Assembly (NCBI GenBank): GCA_020536535.1
Contig: JAHLWZ010000193.1
Span: forward strand, 1 to 64,000
Length of the DNA stretch: 64,000 nt
Source: Pelomyxa schiedti
Lineage: Eukaryota; Evosea; Pelobiontida; Pelomyxidae
Reading direction: 5' to 3'
A program made the position numbers and the translations under genes. The notes under the pieces were generated by a model, which saw nothing but the letters and a program-made list of their open reading frames with translations, did not search any database and had not been told where the DNA came from. Shown piece by piece: positions 1-11,476 of the stretch (within the stretch, counting starts at the first letter, position 1; every line of letters starts with the position of its first letter).

Positions 1-2235
1 GTGGAGGTGGTGCTGGAGTAACAGTAGATGTAGAGTCATTTTCCAAAGGAATTTGGGTGTTGGGTTGCAGCTCCAGTGAAGGATCTTTGGTTTTAACAGC
101 ACCATCAAGGCTGCTAGATTTCTCTGGTGTACCATATCCACATGCTATCCCGGCACTGATACTATGGGAATGTTCCACAATTTCATCTACTGGGCTGGAG
201 CCGTGCAAATTCAGGGAAGTAGTGCCTTGAGACTTCTGATTGAGATTGCTTGTAGTGTTAGTGTCAGATTCAAATTTCCTAGTAGGATATGAAACCGATG
301 GATGAAAAATGGACCACGTCGTAGATTACCTGTCAGTTGCACCAATTTCTGCTTTTTCACTCAAATTTCCATTATTTTCTTCCTCTTGTTTCTCATTCCC
401 AGAGTGCTTGTCAAATTCCAGGCACCCGTTTTCAGGGGCATTTTTGGATTGGTCCATTTGTCCCCCAATTTCTCTGTGTAGCTTCTGCATTTCCTCTCTT
501 TGAGTATGTGTGTCATCCTCAAGATTTTTTATTTTTTGTTGTTGAAGACCATTCTCGTTCTCTAGTTTATTGATGGATTGAACCAGGCGGCTTATTTCGG
601 CTTGCATCTTTTGTAAGGTTGCCTGTTGTTCAGCTTTTTCGTTCTCCAATTTCTTTATTGTTTGAAAGCAGGTGGAGTGCGCAGCTTCAAGTTTCTTGAA
701 AGTGTCTTGTTGGTCACGCTTTTCAGCCTCCATTTTCTTTATTTGCTCCTGTTGCTCTGTTGCCTTTTGCTTCAATTCCAGGAATTTTTGCTTGAGAAGG
801 TGATGCTTCTCTTTAATGATAACACGCTCTTCTTTAAATTTGTGAAGAAGAACCATGACAGCATCCTTTTTCTTGGATTTGTCTTCTATCTCTTTTTCCT
901 TTGACAAGAGGGGGTCAGGGGAGGAGGTGGTTGTTGGGCTTGCTTGTGAAATTACAGTTGGAGATGCTCCACTGGCTAATTGTGTGGGACTTGTGTTTGA
1001 TGCATTGGATGGGGAATCCTTTTCTGTGTATGTTTCAGTCAAACTGGTACTGAGTTTTGTTGGAGCTTTGAGTGGGGCTTCACTTACTTTTGGATTGACA
1101 GCAACTATTTGGTGTGGAAGTTGAATAGGTGGGGGAAATTGAGGTAGAGATGAAGAGGAATCGTGGCCACGCTGGGAAGAATGGCGATGACCAGAGGCAG
1201 AGGTTGCTGCAGATGTTTCACTTGCCCTGTGAGTATGATGGTGGTGGTTGTGATTAGGAGAAGCAGCTGCTCCCTCCGATTTTTGGGTTAAATCAGGCGT
1301 GCCACTGGGGACTGGAGGACTGGCAGCAGTTTGTGCTCCAGATGAAACTGCAGTGTCTTTCTTGGAATCACTCTTCCTGTGGGTGTGGGTTGATGGTGAA
1401 TCAGTAGCAGATTGTTTTACAGTAGAGGCCGGAACGGATTTTGTTGTAGAAGCCGTTTGCTCTGGTACTTTTTCAGTGGAGTGGGCTGGTGGCTTTGTTG
1501 GGGGTGCAGTTGCTTGAGTCTGTGGGGATGGTGTGTGTGCTTGAACCTCCTGTACAACAGAAGGTTTCTCTCGCTGTGTCTGTTGTGCTTCTGTTGTACC
1601 TGTACATTTTGGAGCAGGGGTGGGTGGTTGTTGGGCCTGGGTAGTTTGAGATGGCGTTGGTGTCTGTGCTGTTGATTGTGAGTGTGATGGCGATGGTGAG
1701 TGTGACCTCGACAGCTCTTGGGCAACAGCCGGAGGGACAAGGGAAAGCAAATCGGAGTGTGAGTGAGAGTGCCGTCTGGTGTGCGTGCGGGGAGCGCTGA
1801 GGTGCATTGGCGATGATGACATTGCAGGAGAAGATGACGTGGTGGAAGATGAAGACGACGCCGAAGACGCGGAGGAAGAGGAAGAGGAAGAGGAACCGCT
1901 GGACGAAGTGGTGGTGCTACTGGACGTGGACGAGGGAGTGGAGGTGGCAGCAGTCGAGGAGGGCGGCTTGGTCACCGCCGCAGCCGGGGGCGGGGCGATC
2001 GCGGGGGGTTTTTCATGTGCCAGGAGCGCCACCGAGTAAGATCTCGAGCGGTGGAGCTGGGGGGCGGGGGCAGCAGCGCCTCCTGTGCGCGAGGCGTCGC
2101 CACCTTGGTGGCATCGGAATCAGTGGGGAGGGAGGGAGAAAAAAAAAATGGGAGGGGGGAAGATAGCTTACCGGTGCTACGACCCGTGGTGTCTTCCGCC
2201 TCCCGTGACTTGTGGTGTGACTGCACCGCGTGCAT
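1..2235 (-). CDS. Ser/Thr/Pro-rich coiled-coil protein, 3' end beyond window
   Basis: Three exons are visible on the minus strand: 2235-2172, 2103-330 and 278 to beyond position 1. They are joined by GT-AG introns of 68 nt (2171-2104) and 51 nt (329-279), and the frame stays open to the window edge. The chosen ATG at 2235 opens a His/Ser/Arg-rich start; the large exon has no ATG of its own in the right frame, which is why the upstream exon is needed. The first ~400 residues are low-complexity Ser, Thr, Pro and Gln with His clusters. A Lys/Glu/Gln heptad region of about 130 residues (roughly 900-480) predicts a long coiled coil. No catalytic motif is recognised. A scaffold or cytoskeletal role is possible but not shown. 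It diverges from the PTH2 gene across about 250 bp. Confidence 0.7.
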
Positions 2236-2485
2236 CAAGCTGTCACAAAAAAAAAAAGCAAAATTTTGCCGTTCTTCTTGAACGTGTTCGGTGTTCAGGG
2301 AATCACAGCTGATGGTGTCACTTCCTCTCTGAGCCCCACCGCCCAAATGTGCTGGTACTGGGGGCCAAAGGTACATCAGAGCTGCCAAGCAGGGCCAAGA
2401 CCTCCTACGACCCTCCAACAGCAGATCCACGCGAAACGAAAGTGAGAAACACAAGCAAAAAAACAAGAAAAAGGAGAACAAAAAC
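2236..2485. promoter_or_regulatory. Divergent intergenic region, coiled-coil gene / PTH2
   Basis: This 250-bp gap separates two divergently transcribed genes and must hold both 5' UTRs and promoters. It has an A-run near 2247-2257 and A-rich DNA just before the PTH2 ATG. No TATA box or other named element can be identified with confidence. Confidence 0.4.
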
Positions 2486-3981
2486 ATGTCGCTGTCGCCT
2501 CTTGAATCCACGTCCCCCCGCAACGAGGACCAAACACCCCAGCAACAGCAACAACCACCCTCCCAATCGCCATCGTCGTCACCGCCCCACCAACAGCAGC
2601 CACCACCATCGCTCCAGCCACAGCAGCTCCAACTCCAACCACAGCCAATGCCATCATATCACGGGGGCGGAGGCAGCCGCCACACATCGCCCACTCCGCC
2701 GTTCTTCTCACACACAGCCCCCGTGGTGCTGCTGCCCACGTGCCTCTCTTCCTCCGCGTCGTCGTCGTCGTCGATGGTATCCCCGGGGGCCTCGACGCCG
2801 TCCATGTCTGTGGTGCTGGCGCCGGTGTCGCCGTCGCTCTCGCCGTCGCTGATGTGCGTGAGCCCGCACCTGCCCTCCGTGGTGCAGTCGCCCCGCATAC
2901 CGTCGCCCCCGCCGTCGTCGCCCGCGCTGTCGCCCGCCCCGGGCTGCTTCATGATGCTGGGCGGGGGCACTGGGGGCTTGCTGGGCTCCTCCTCGTCGTC
3001 CTCGTCGGGGGCGTCGTCGCTGACGGCGTCGGGCGCGGGCATGGGTGCCTCTGGGGGCATGACATTCGATGGGAGTAGCTATGATGAAGAGTTGAGTGCC
3101 AGCATCCGCTTGTCACTTGAGAGAAGTAGTTCTGCTTCCCCTGAGCCTCAATCTCTGCATTTGAATAGGTTTCTTCTTCTTTCCCCCCACCCCCTTTTTT
3201 TTCTTCTCCTATCTTCTATCTTAAACTTCATGGGTACTGAAGCTTACCTGGTTTTTTTTGGTTTTGGGTTGTTGGAAATTCAGGAGTGGGGAGGATATCA
3301 GTGATATACCACCTACTATTTCTTGCATGGCGACAAAGTTTCCACCACTTGGGCATTCTGCACTCTCCATTGATAATAATGAAATTTTAATGGAAAAGCT
3401 ACAAGCTGTGGCTGCATCCCAACAACGGAAAAGACGTCAGCAAATCAAAATGGTAATTTATTTAAAATTATATATCACTCAACCTAACTCCTACACCCAA
3501 GGTTATGGTTGTTAGGCAAGATTTGAAAATGGTCACTCTTCCAATAAACCCTTTTTACTCCTCAATTATTTCTGCAGGGTGTTGGCAAAATTGCGGCACA
3601 GTGCTGCCATGCAGCACTTGGATTGTACAAAGAAGCCATGGCAACAGACAGAGGAAAAGAACTTGTAAACACTTGGGAGCATTATGGTTGCTGCAAAGTT
3701 GTTGTAAAAGCCAATTCTCAGTTTGAATTGTATGAGTACTGCCATTTTTTGCACTTGGATTTCACATTGCCGTTATAGGGAGACGTTGTTAGGTCAGGCT
3801 CATTCCCTGGACCTCTTTTGTCACCTAGTGGCTGATGCTGGAAGGACACAAGTTACCCCAGGCACTATCACTGTCATGAGCCTTATTGGTATTTCTAAAT
3901 ATCTCTTTTATTGGGACTGATCATTACACAGGGGAGAGTGAGGAAGTCGACAAAATCACAGGACACCTCAAACTTCTGTAA
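2486..3981 (+). CDS. PTH2: Peptidyl-tRNA hydrolase 2 with long N-terminal extension
   Basis: Exons are 2486-3168, 3284-3452, 3502-3531, 3578-3729, 3779-3888 and 3932-3981; phases agree throughout, giving about 397 residues. The last ~120 residues carry the PTH2 signature: a VMVVRQDLKM strand, then GKIAAQCCHAALGLY, the conserved ADAGRTQ and the C-terminal GHLKLL. Known enzymes of this family hydrolyse peptidyl-tRNA released from stalled ribosomes; in animals and yeast they are membrane- or mitochondria-associated. The 30-nt exon 3502-3531 encodes the first beta strand. The first ~230 residues are Pro/Gln/Ser-rich, end in an acidic segment resembling a ubiquitin-interacting motif (3083-3121), and lack an obvious membrane anchor. 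The domain assignment is firm. The exact N-terminus is less so, but the ATG has the A-rich context seen at other starts here. Confidence 0.92.
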
Positions 3982-4229
3982 TGTTTTTTCCCCCCTTGTT
4001 GTTATTATACCACCCATTGCCACTTCTACCAAAAAAAAAAAATTGTACTGTTGGAGATAGAACATCGCACAGCAAGAACTGTTGCAGTACATCAGAAATG
4101 GAAGACAACGCAATACACTGTGACGAAAAGCCCTTTGAATCATCGGAATCGTTTGATTTCCGGCAATTCACAGAGCGGAAGAACAAAACAGGGAAACAAA
4201 TTCTCAAAACGTTAAACAGAAACAAAGAG

Positions 4230-7200
4230 ATGTCCAGCAATCATAACCGGCACGGCACCAAGCACGACAAACATAAGCACAAACACGACCACGACCACGA
4301 CAACGACAACGACAACGATCACGAAGAAGATGCAGGGGAGAAGTCGTCGTCTCATGGGCACCACCGGCACCACAGATCCGGAGGCGGAAGTGGCCTCAAG
4401 GACGAAGGCAGCCACAGAGCCGACGACTACGTAGGAGGCGGCGGCGGCAGAGAAGAGGAGGCCGCCGGTGGTGGTGGTGCGCAGGAGAAAAGCTCCGAGC
4501 ATAGCGGAGAGGGGGCAGCGGCTAGATCGGCGTCGACGTCTCTGTCTTTGTCGGCCTCCATCTCGCCGTCGTTGGCAGCGGCTCTACCGCCTGTGCGGTC
4601 GCCGTCCCCTTCGGGCGTCTTGTTATCGGCGTCGTGCCCGCTGTCGGCGTCTCCGGCGGTGCCCCCGCCGAGCACTTCGCCTTTTCTTGGGCCTGTGAGT
4701 GGGTCTGGAAACCAACTTGGGGTAGGCTTTTGTCAATCTCTGGGAAAACTTAAAGCCTCGCTTCTCTTCTCCTCTTTTTTTCTAATTCTTTGATTCTCTT
4801 CTGACGAAAAACATAGCTCAAGAGCGATGATTCCATGGGAAATCCTTCAGGAGGTAGGACTCTGAGCCTTGTATTGGTATTTTGTAACAGTATTCTCCAT
4901 AGCTACCAGCAAGGAGCTTTTAATGAAGCGACTTATGGAGCAGCGGCAAAGGAAGTCAAACGCAACGGCTGAGGCAAAGCGGAAGCAAATTGAGGAAGAC
5001 CAAAAACAAAAGTTGCTTGCAGAAGAAGCAGAGAAAAAACGAAAGCAAGAGGAGGAAGAGCAGAGATTGGCTGAAGAGAAACGACAAGAGGAAGAGCGGC
5101 TGGCAGAGATCAAACGTAAAGAAGACCTAGCAAAGAAAGAAGCTGAAGAACGAGCAAATAGAATAGAATCCGAAAGGCAAGCAAAAGTTGCACAGATAAA
5201 AGTTCAAGAACAACCAGCATGGGGTCAACTTCTGAGGAAAAAAAGTACCGCCGGAGGATTGAATGAACTTTCTCCACCGACATCTTCACTCGCACCTCCA
5301 ATCACACTCACCCCTGTACCGACACCTACACTACCATCTCACACTCACTCACCGTCTCTTTCACAATCTCCAACTACAGTTCCGTCTCTGTTAGTTACAC
5401 CACCACATGACCTTCGGGCTGCAACTCCACCAGTCATCACAAGTAATACAGCCACTCATCCGTTGAATCGAGCTAAATCGGCACAAACTTTCAAGAAGTC
5501 ATTTGTACCCACAGACCAAAGTGGTGGTGAGGAGCTGGCAAAAAAACTTGCAAAGATGCGTGGTTCCACTTCAAGTTCAGATAGTCAGTCAAGCACACCT
5601 CTCACATGTGGCTCCTTGTCCAAGTCTACATTGGTAGATGTGAAAGACACAAAAGTGGAGGCAAACACTAACGCGTTGAAGCAGCAACAAGTAAGTGTGA
5701 CTGGATTTCCATTCAATGTGAAATTGAAATCCAAAAGTACATCTCTACTAAACAAGCTAGCTGAAGAACCTGCAGTACAACTTTGTCCACCCCTTCCCAG
5801 TAGCTCTGAAAATTCTAGTGGCACGGTTCAAGGAGCAAATACCGTACTCGACGCACCTGTACTTTTAATAACACCACCAGTAGTTGTAGTAACAGCACCA
5901 ATATCACCTTCCTTCTCCCAGGCGATCACAATGGAGATAACAAACACCATTCCGCCTCAAGCAACATCATCAGAGGATTCCAGCCAACATCCTTCCGATC
6001 TTGTGAAAACGGGGATTCCAGAGCTACCGGATTCACACGCCGAAGAAGTACCCCATAATGTTCCATGTCCGAACTCGGTGATCGACACTGCATCCGAACA
6101 CCCTAAGATAAAGCATAAAAAGAACAAAAGGGAAGAACTTGCTGAGACTGAGGTATGTCCGGTTGAGGAAGCTCAGATTACCACCACAGTGGAAGAAGTT
6201 GAACATCACCACCATAGAAAGAAATCTCAACCCGAAATGCAAGAACCCCTCAGACTCCAACAGGAAGAAGAAGAGCAAAGAAAGAAAGAGAGGAAACGGA
6301 GGCATGAAGAGAAACGGAAAAAGAAAGAGGAGAAATTACAGAAACAAAGTGAAAGAGCAACGGAAGAGACACCACCTATCAGAGAAGTAGAGACGGTCGA
6401 ACACCTCATGGGAGAAGAAAGACAACAGACCGAGCAATCAGATGGGAACCACGTAAGAGAAGAGCCTATCGGAAGAGAGCTTGACAGCAAGTGTGCTGTG
6501 CCAGAAGCAAACTCCGCTGATGAAAAACCTCAGCCACTTGAAAATGCCGAGGCAAAACTAGAACCAGAACCCGAACTCGAACCACAACCCCAATTCGATA
6601 CACAAACACAAGCGGGAGCGGAAGTTGAACCTGAAGATCAAGCTCAAGCCGAACCAGAAACTCAAATTCAAACTCACGCGGAAGCTGAAGATCAAGCTCG
6701 ACCTGAAGCGGAACCAAAACCAGAACCAGAAGTTACTGCGATGGCACAATTGGAAACGGAAGTGGAAGTAGTTTCAGAGAAGAAACAAATTGCTGAGTTA
6801 GCTCAGCCAGCTGAAGAAGCGCCAAGGCGGCTAGAAGAAGAGGAGAAGACCAGGGAAGATAAGAGTAAACAAATTGAAGACGAGGCTAGCCTTTTGGAAG
6901 TAGAAGCGGAAAATAGACAACTAACAGAACAAAAAGAAGAATTGAAATGTGTAGTTGACGAGGCCAAACTCCTTCGTGAAGAAGAGAATAAAAAACTTGA
7001 AGAGGCTGAGCATGAACGAGCTGAAGAGGCACGAAAAGAGGAAGACAAAGAAAAAATGGAAGCGGCACTTAGAGCAGAGGAAGAGGCTAAAAGAATTGCT
7101 GAAGAGAAGGAGGTTCGAGAAGAACCTGAGAGACGAATTGCTGAAGAGGAAGCGCAGAAACAAGTGCATGAAATGCAACAGGGAGATCACCAGCGGCACC

Positions 7201-8080
7201 GCGTGGAAGAGGAAGATAAGGTTCAACAGTTAGAAGAAAAAAGAAGCGTGGAAGTTCAAAATGAAACACATAGTGGCATCAGAGATGAGGATAGTAAACC
7301 GTTTGAAGTGAAAGAGCCGGGAACAAAAGTGGTTCTGACACCACTTGAAAATGTGCAACAAGTTATTATACCCTTACACGTTGAGACCCTCCCAATAGAG
7401 GTGATGGATGTGACAACAGAACCCACTCCCATAAAACCACAAATCACCGTCAAGTCAGACTCTCCAGAATCCCAAGTCGCCCCCCAACTTGTACAGCAGC
7501 ACACAGCCACACATTTGGAGAATGCTTCATCACACCAAATGGACCAGGAACCGGTTGTGAAGAATGCCTTGGCACACGCTTCGTCACCTCCACAGCCAGC
7601 AATAAAATCTGTGGAACCAGGCAAAGTCAACACGACCATTGCTATCCTAACAAGTGTCGTGCCGACTGTTGTTAGACGTGAACCAGAACACCTTGCACAA
7701 ACCAACATTGTACAGCAGCAGAGGGAGAAGTTTTTATCACTGCAACCAACAATAAAATGTTCAGCAAAGAGCCCTTTAATACAACCCTCTGCTGTCCAAA
7801 GTGCACGAGGAGTTTTCATGAAGGTTTCCATACCTCCTTTATTTGTTTGATTCCTAACTTCTTTACGCAGACCCAAACCGCGGGACCTAACACTAGTACT
7901 GGGGATGATAAACTCTCCCTCAGTCAGGCGGCAGCAGCTCGCCGTCGTGAAGAACTGCGGAGGAAGCGGGAAGAAGAGGAGGCCCGTAAAAGGGAAGAAG
8001 AAGCCATCAAAAGAGCCGAGACCCGCAAGTGGTTTGAGGAGTGGGAACGGAAGCAAAAGGCACAAGTGGGTAATTCCTGA
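4230..8080 (+). CDS. Large charged coiled-coil protein
   Basis: Exons are 4230-4694, 4817-4853, 4903-7823 and 7871-8080, with matching phases, giving about 1,210 residues. An in-frame ATG at 4098 is an alternative start. The N-terminus is His/Asp/Gly/Ser-rich. It is followed by a Lys/Glu/Arg coiled coil (about 4910-5200), a Ser/Thr/Pro linker, a Glu/Pro/Gln stretch with irregular short repeats near 6560-6740, a second long coiled coil (about 6790-7260) and a C-terminal Arg/Glu helix. The pattern recalls microtubule- or actin-associated proteins such as MAP7/caldesmon types, but no diagnostic domain is seen, so function is unassigned. A last intron (GT at 8070, AG before 8120) would replace the final four residues with an immediate stop, so the extreme C-terminus is uncertain. 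Confidence 0.75.
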
Positions 8081-8415
8081 AGGCACAACACCACACCAAC
8101 CAACAACCTTGTTATCAGTAAGTGTATAGTTCTATGGAGCAATATTTCTCTTTTCGTCACATGAACGATTTGTGTCACAGCTTCAGAGAGGCTTGTAGCT
8201 GTGGTTGTGAGGGAGGCGGTGCTTGATGCAACCGTGAAGAAGTGCCGAGGGAGATTGTTGATGGTAGGGATGATAGCCACCGTGTGATGCTCTCGGTCAC
8301 TTGGTCCTGTGTGTCACTTGGTCCTGTGTCACACTGCTGGAGTTGGTGGTGCTGGGTGCAGTGGCCGACGCTGATGAAGGCGGCGACGATGGAGAGAGGG
8401 CGATGGCAAAGCCTG
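8081..8415. other. Gap between convergent genes, with a tandem repeat
   Basis: This 335-bp stretch separates convergent genes and is unusually long for this window. A 20-bp unit (core gtcacttggtcctgtgt) is repeated twice at about 8297-8333. The minus strand shows Ser/Pro/Thr/Gln-rich open frames that resemble a kinase tail but are out of frame with the kinase stop at 8416. It is either 3' UTR or a decayed or mis-sequenced C-terminal extension. Confidence 0.4.
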
Positions 8416-11134
8416 TTAACCTCTGTGTGACGGACGGATGCGGTCAGCGGTGGAGTTATGGGAGGAATGACCTTCGACGTCGGGTGGCGGAAGCAATCTC
8501 TTCTGTTCATCCAGGAACGTTTTTTGGGCTGCAAGGGGCAAAGCGTGGAACACCGAGTCGACGATAACACCATGAATCATTTCGGTGGTAAGAATGCCGA
8601 AGCTCCACACGTCTCCTGTGTTTAATCTTAGGAACTTAGTGGAAGGAATGAAGAAGAAACCTTTGGATGTGTATTCGTCTGTGAACATCTGTGGTGACAT
8701 GTAAAGTGGTGTGCCCGGGCCTTTGGTTTGCGTGTGCTGTTGTTGGACTGCAGCTTGAGAATTCATTCCACGAGACACACCTTTGAGAAAGTGTGGGGGG
8801 CAGCCTTACCAAGAATAAACACACCAAAATCGCATATTTTCGGAGTTCCGTGTGAATCCAAAAGGACATTGTTACTACTGAGATCTCTGTGCATATAATT
8901 TTGCCTGTCATAGGGAAAGTTTTGTGTTTTGATTTATTGTTGAAACTGAAATACCTGTGAATACCATCCATTCCTTTGGAAACACCAAGTGCAATGGCGG
9001 CAACTTCCTGGAACTTCAATCGTTTCTGTTTTTGCGTTTGTAATGTCATGGATGGGAAGCAGATAAAAACCTGGGAAAGAAGATGCCTTAGACTGCAAAA
9101 CATGAGCTCGGACACAATGAGTAATTTCCCGGATTCTGTGGTGCACGTCCCTAGGCACTTCACAATGTTGGGATGCCTCAAACCACTCACAATCTGTATT
9201 ATGTATTTAATTTGTTTGGTTTTGTTCAGCGAATATAAAAGTTTAAAAGATTTAAAAGAAAGAGTTGGAAACCTCTGCTTCAAGCCTGAAGCGGTCAACG
9301 TTGTAATCTGATATAATCACATCGTGAAGTGACTTTACAGCAACTTCCCTTGATGATGGAACGTGTGTCCCTTTGAACACAGTCCCGTAGGACCCACTCC
9401 CCAGGGATGTTGAAATTTTCAGGTCCGTTTCTTGTATGGCCAGTACAGGTGTCATTCTCACATTCACCTGCAGTTGTTGTTCACCGTTTGATAAATCTTA
9501 TTGTTGGCCCGGTGTTAGCCAATTGCAAGAGAGAAAGGGGTGGAAAAAAACCCGCTGATGGCAGAAGGGATGACAATGACAATGTGGTCCCTGTCAGCGG
9601 TAGTTCGGTGTGGGTATCATTGTTGGAGTTCGTCTGTCTGGATACTGCCACAACCTGGTAGTTTTCATCAACTCCAAACCGCTTTTCTATTTCCATCTTC
9701 ACAATCTTGTTGGAGATGAGTTCTCATGGATATTAGGGGTACTTGCCTTGTCAAATGGACATAAACAGCAAAATGAATCTTGAAATGTAATCTTGTGCCG
9801 GTCCAATGTGATTGAAACTTCCTTCATCACACACTCTGATTGTTGTGTTGAGTTCTTCTGATCCGGTGCTGCTGTGACGTGTCTTTCCCCTTCTGGTTGG
9901 TGTTCTGGAGGAGAAGGACGTGCTGGTAAAAGGGACTTGACCCAAGATCCTTGCTGAATGTGCTGCAGAATGTGGTCAATACCTGTTATTTTTGGTTAAT
10001 TTTTGTTGGTTGTTGATATTGAGCACGGCAACAAACATTACATGCACGAACACACATTCTTCCTGCTTCTTGAATAGCCATCACTGTTTTAGAGAGAGAT
10101 CATTAATGGTTGTGATTAAGATGGGTCGCACACTTTCTGTTTGTTCATCAAGTTCCTGTTTAACTTTTGTTGTATTCAAAGCTTCATTCTGCTCTGATAG
10201 CTTTGCAACCTCGTTTTTGAGCCGACTAATCTCATTTTCCTGTCTCTGCAGCCGGCCAACTGCCGAAAAACAGTCCCCACCGCCTCCAAGCCATTGAACC
10301 ACAATGGTTGGTTTGTCTCCAGGCACTATGAAAACTCCATCTTTCTGCAAAGTTCCAGTCTGGCTGGTTTTTAGCGTCCCCCTATAAGTCGTGAATGTTA
10401 CTATGCCTTGGCCAACACCATCGGCTGTGAAAGAGCCCATGAACATGTCTCCATTTGGCCACTTCTTGGTTCCATATGTTGGCGCTCCCATTTCCCAATC
10501 ACCAACAAACGAGGTGCCGTCGCGTGCCCAGGTTTTCGTCCCCGAGCCATGCTCCTGCCCATACGCCCAATCACCTTCGTACGTGGTGCCATCGCTCCAT
10601 ACCCTCACGCCCTTCCCGTGGAACATGTCGTTCTGCCACTCCCCAACATAGCATCCCCCTTCTCCGCTACCAAAGAGCATGCTCCCTGTGCCGGTTTTCA
10701 CGCCGGTCAAATTTCCCATGGAAGATGTCGCCCGTGTCCAGCGACCTCAAAGTGCCATACCCGTGCCGCTTGTCCCACTTCCACTCGCCCTCATACACCG
10801 TCTCTAGTGTGACATAGTCATCATTGGCGCCGCTCCTCACTTTCGCCATTTGCACACCCCACCCGTGCTTGTAATTTGCGCCGTCTCTATCGCTCTCCTT
10901 CCATTCGGCGTCAACCAGTTCGTCATGGGTCTCCCATGTGCCCTTGGCCCACGCGCCACCACGCCACAGGCCTGAGTAGGAGCCCTCACTGCTGTCTAAC
11001 ACACCCCACCCGTCCCTCTGGTTGTTGAAAAACTCGCCTTCGTACGTGGATCCGTCAGGGTAACACAGAGTCGAACGACCTTGCAACGTAATGTACTGAG
11101 GGCCCCTGTTGGTGGGCCTTCTCCCCCTGTACAT
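8416..11134 (-). CDS. MORN-repeat, ubiquitin-like segment, TKL-type protein kinase
   Basis: Minus-strand exons are 11134-10134, 10083-10042, 9982-9747, 9705-9552, 9496-9273, 9193-9071, 9025-8955, 8904-8810, 8780-8661 and 8615-8416, about 754 residues. Exon 1 encodes 7-8 MORN repeats (YEGEF, YVGEW, YEGDW units), then a short coiled coil. A segment of about 100 residues (about 9840-9470) has the spacing of a ubiquitin-like fold. The kinase follows: GSGSYGTVFKG, VAVKSL, MHRDLSSNNVLL, ICDFG, GTPLYMSPQ and DVWSFG, so it looks catalytically competent. MORN repeats in other proteins bind phospholipids or protein partners at membranes. The MORN part breaks frame once (10701-10706), probably an extra base. 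The 50-nt intron 10133-10084 removes an in-frame stop and is what joins MORN to kinase. Intron 9746-9706 has a GC donor. Confidence 0.8.
9706..9746 (-). other. GC-AG intron
   Basis: The exon ends ...GACAAG, followed by GCAAGT, the consensus expected of a GC donor, and the intron closes with acaag 41 nt later. Removing it keeps the frame between the ubiquitin-like exons of the MORN kinase. Confidence 0.7.
10701..10706 (-). other. Single-base frame break inside MORN repeats
   Basis: Upstream the frame reads GDIFHGKFD and downstream it resumes as GVKTGTGSMLFG, one base out of register, with no usable GT-AG pair between. Deleting one base of the run ccgg restores a perfect MORN repeat and gives the phase required at the next splice donor. 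It is either a sequence/assembly error or a disabling indel. Confidence 0.65.
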
Positions 11135-11476
11135 TGTTTCGAAACAAAACAGTTCTTCGACCAATTTGACATGGAGATTTGTGTTGTTCCCAAAATTTGC
11201 TAAACGATGTGCCGCAGTAACAGCAGTTTTTGTGCCACGGTAGTTTCAGAGGAGCTAATGATGCCACAAATTGGTCTAGAGCTAAGAGATGTACAAATGT
11301 AAACCGCTTTCGTACACTCACTTCGTCGTTTCGCCGATGCATTGATGTTTCCTTTTCGTCGTTCAAACGAACTCTTGGAAATCAAAAACCAAAAACCAAC
11401 GACGGTTAATTTAGTGGTGCTGGCGGAACCTTGTTAGCTGTCCACAACGAATAAGTCGAGACCGCAACCTATTATT
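11135..11476. promoter_or_regulatory. Divergent intergenic region, MORN kinase / receptor kinase
   Basis: This 342-bp region lies between two divergently transcribed genes and should contain both promoters. Short open frames on the minus strand upstream of 11134 lack a suitable ATG. No specific regulatory motif could be identified. Confidence 0.4.

Noticed and set aside
7256-8086. Long minus-strand open frame opposite the coiled-coil gene
   Set aside because: It is a mirror of a Glu/Lys/Thr-rich coding region and ends in no recognisable protein.
10692-10707. 16-nt GT-AG intron to explain the MORN frame change
   Set aside because: Far shorter than any other intron here and would delete conserved Gly residues; a one-base indel explains the data better.
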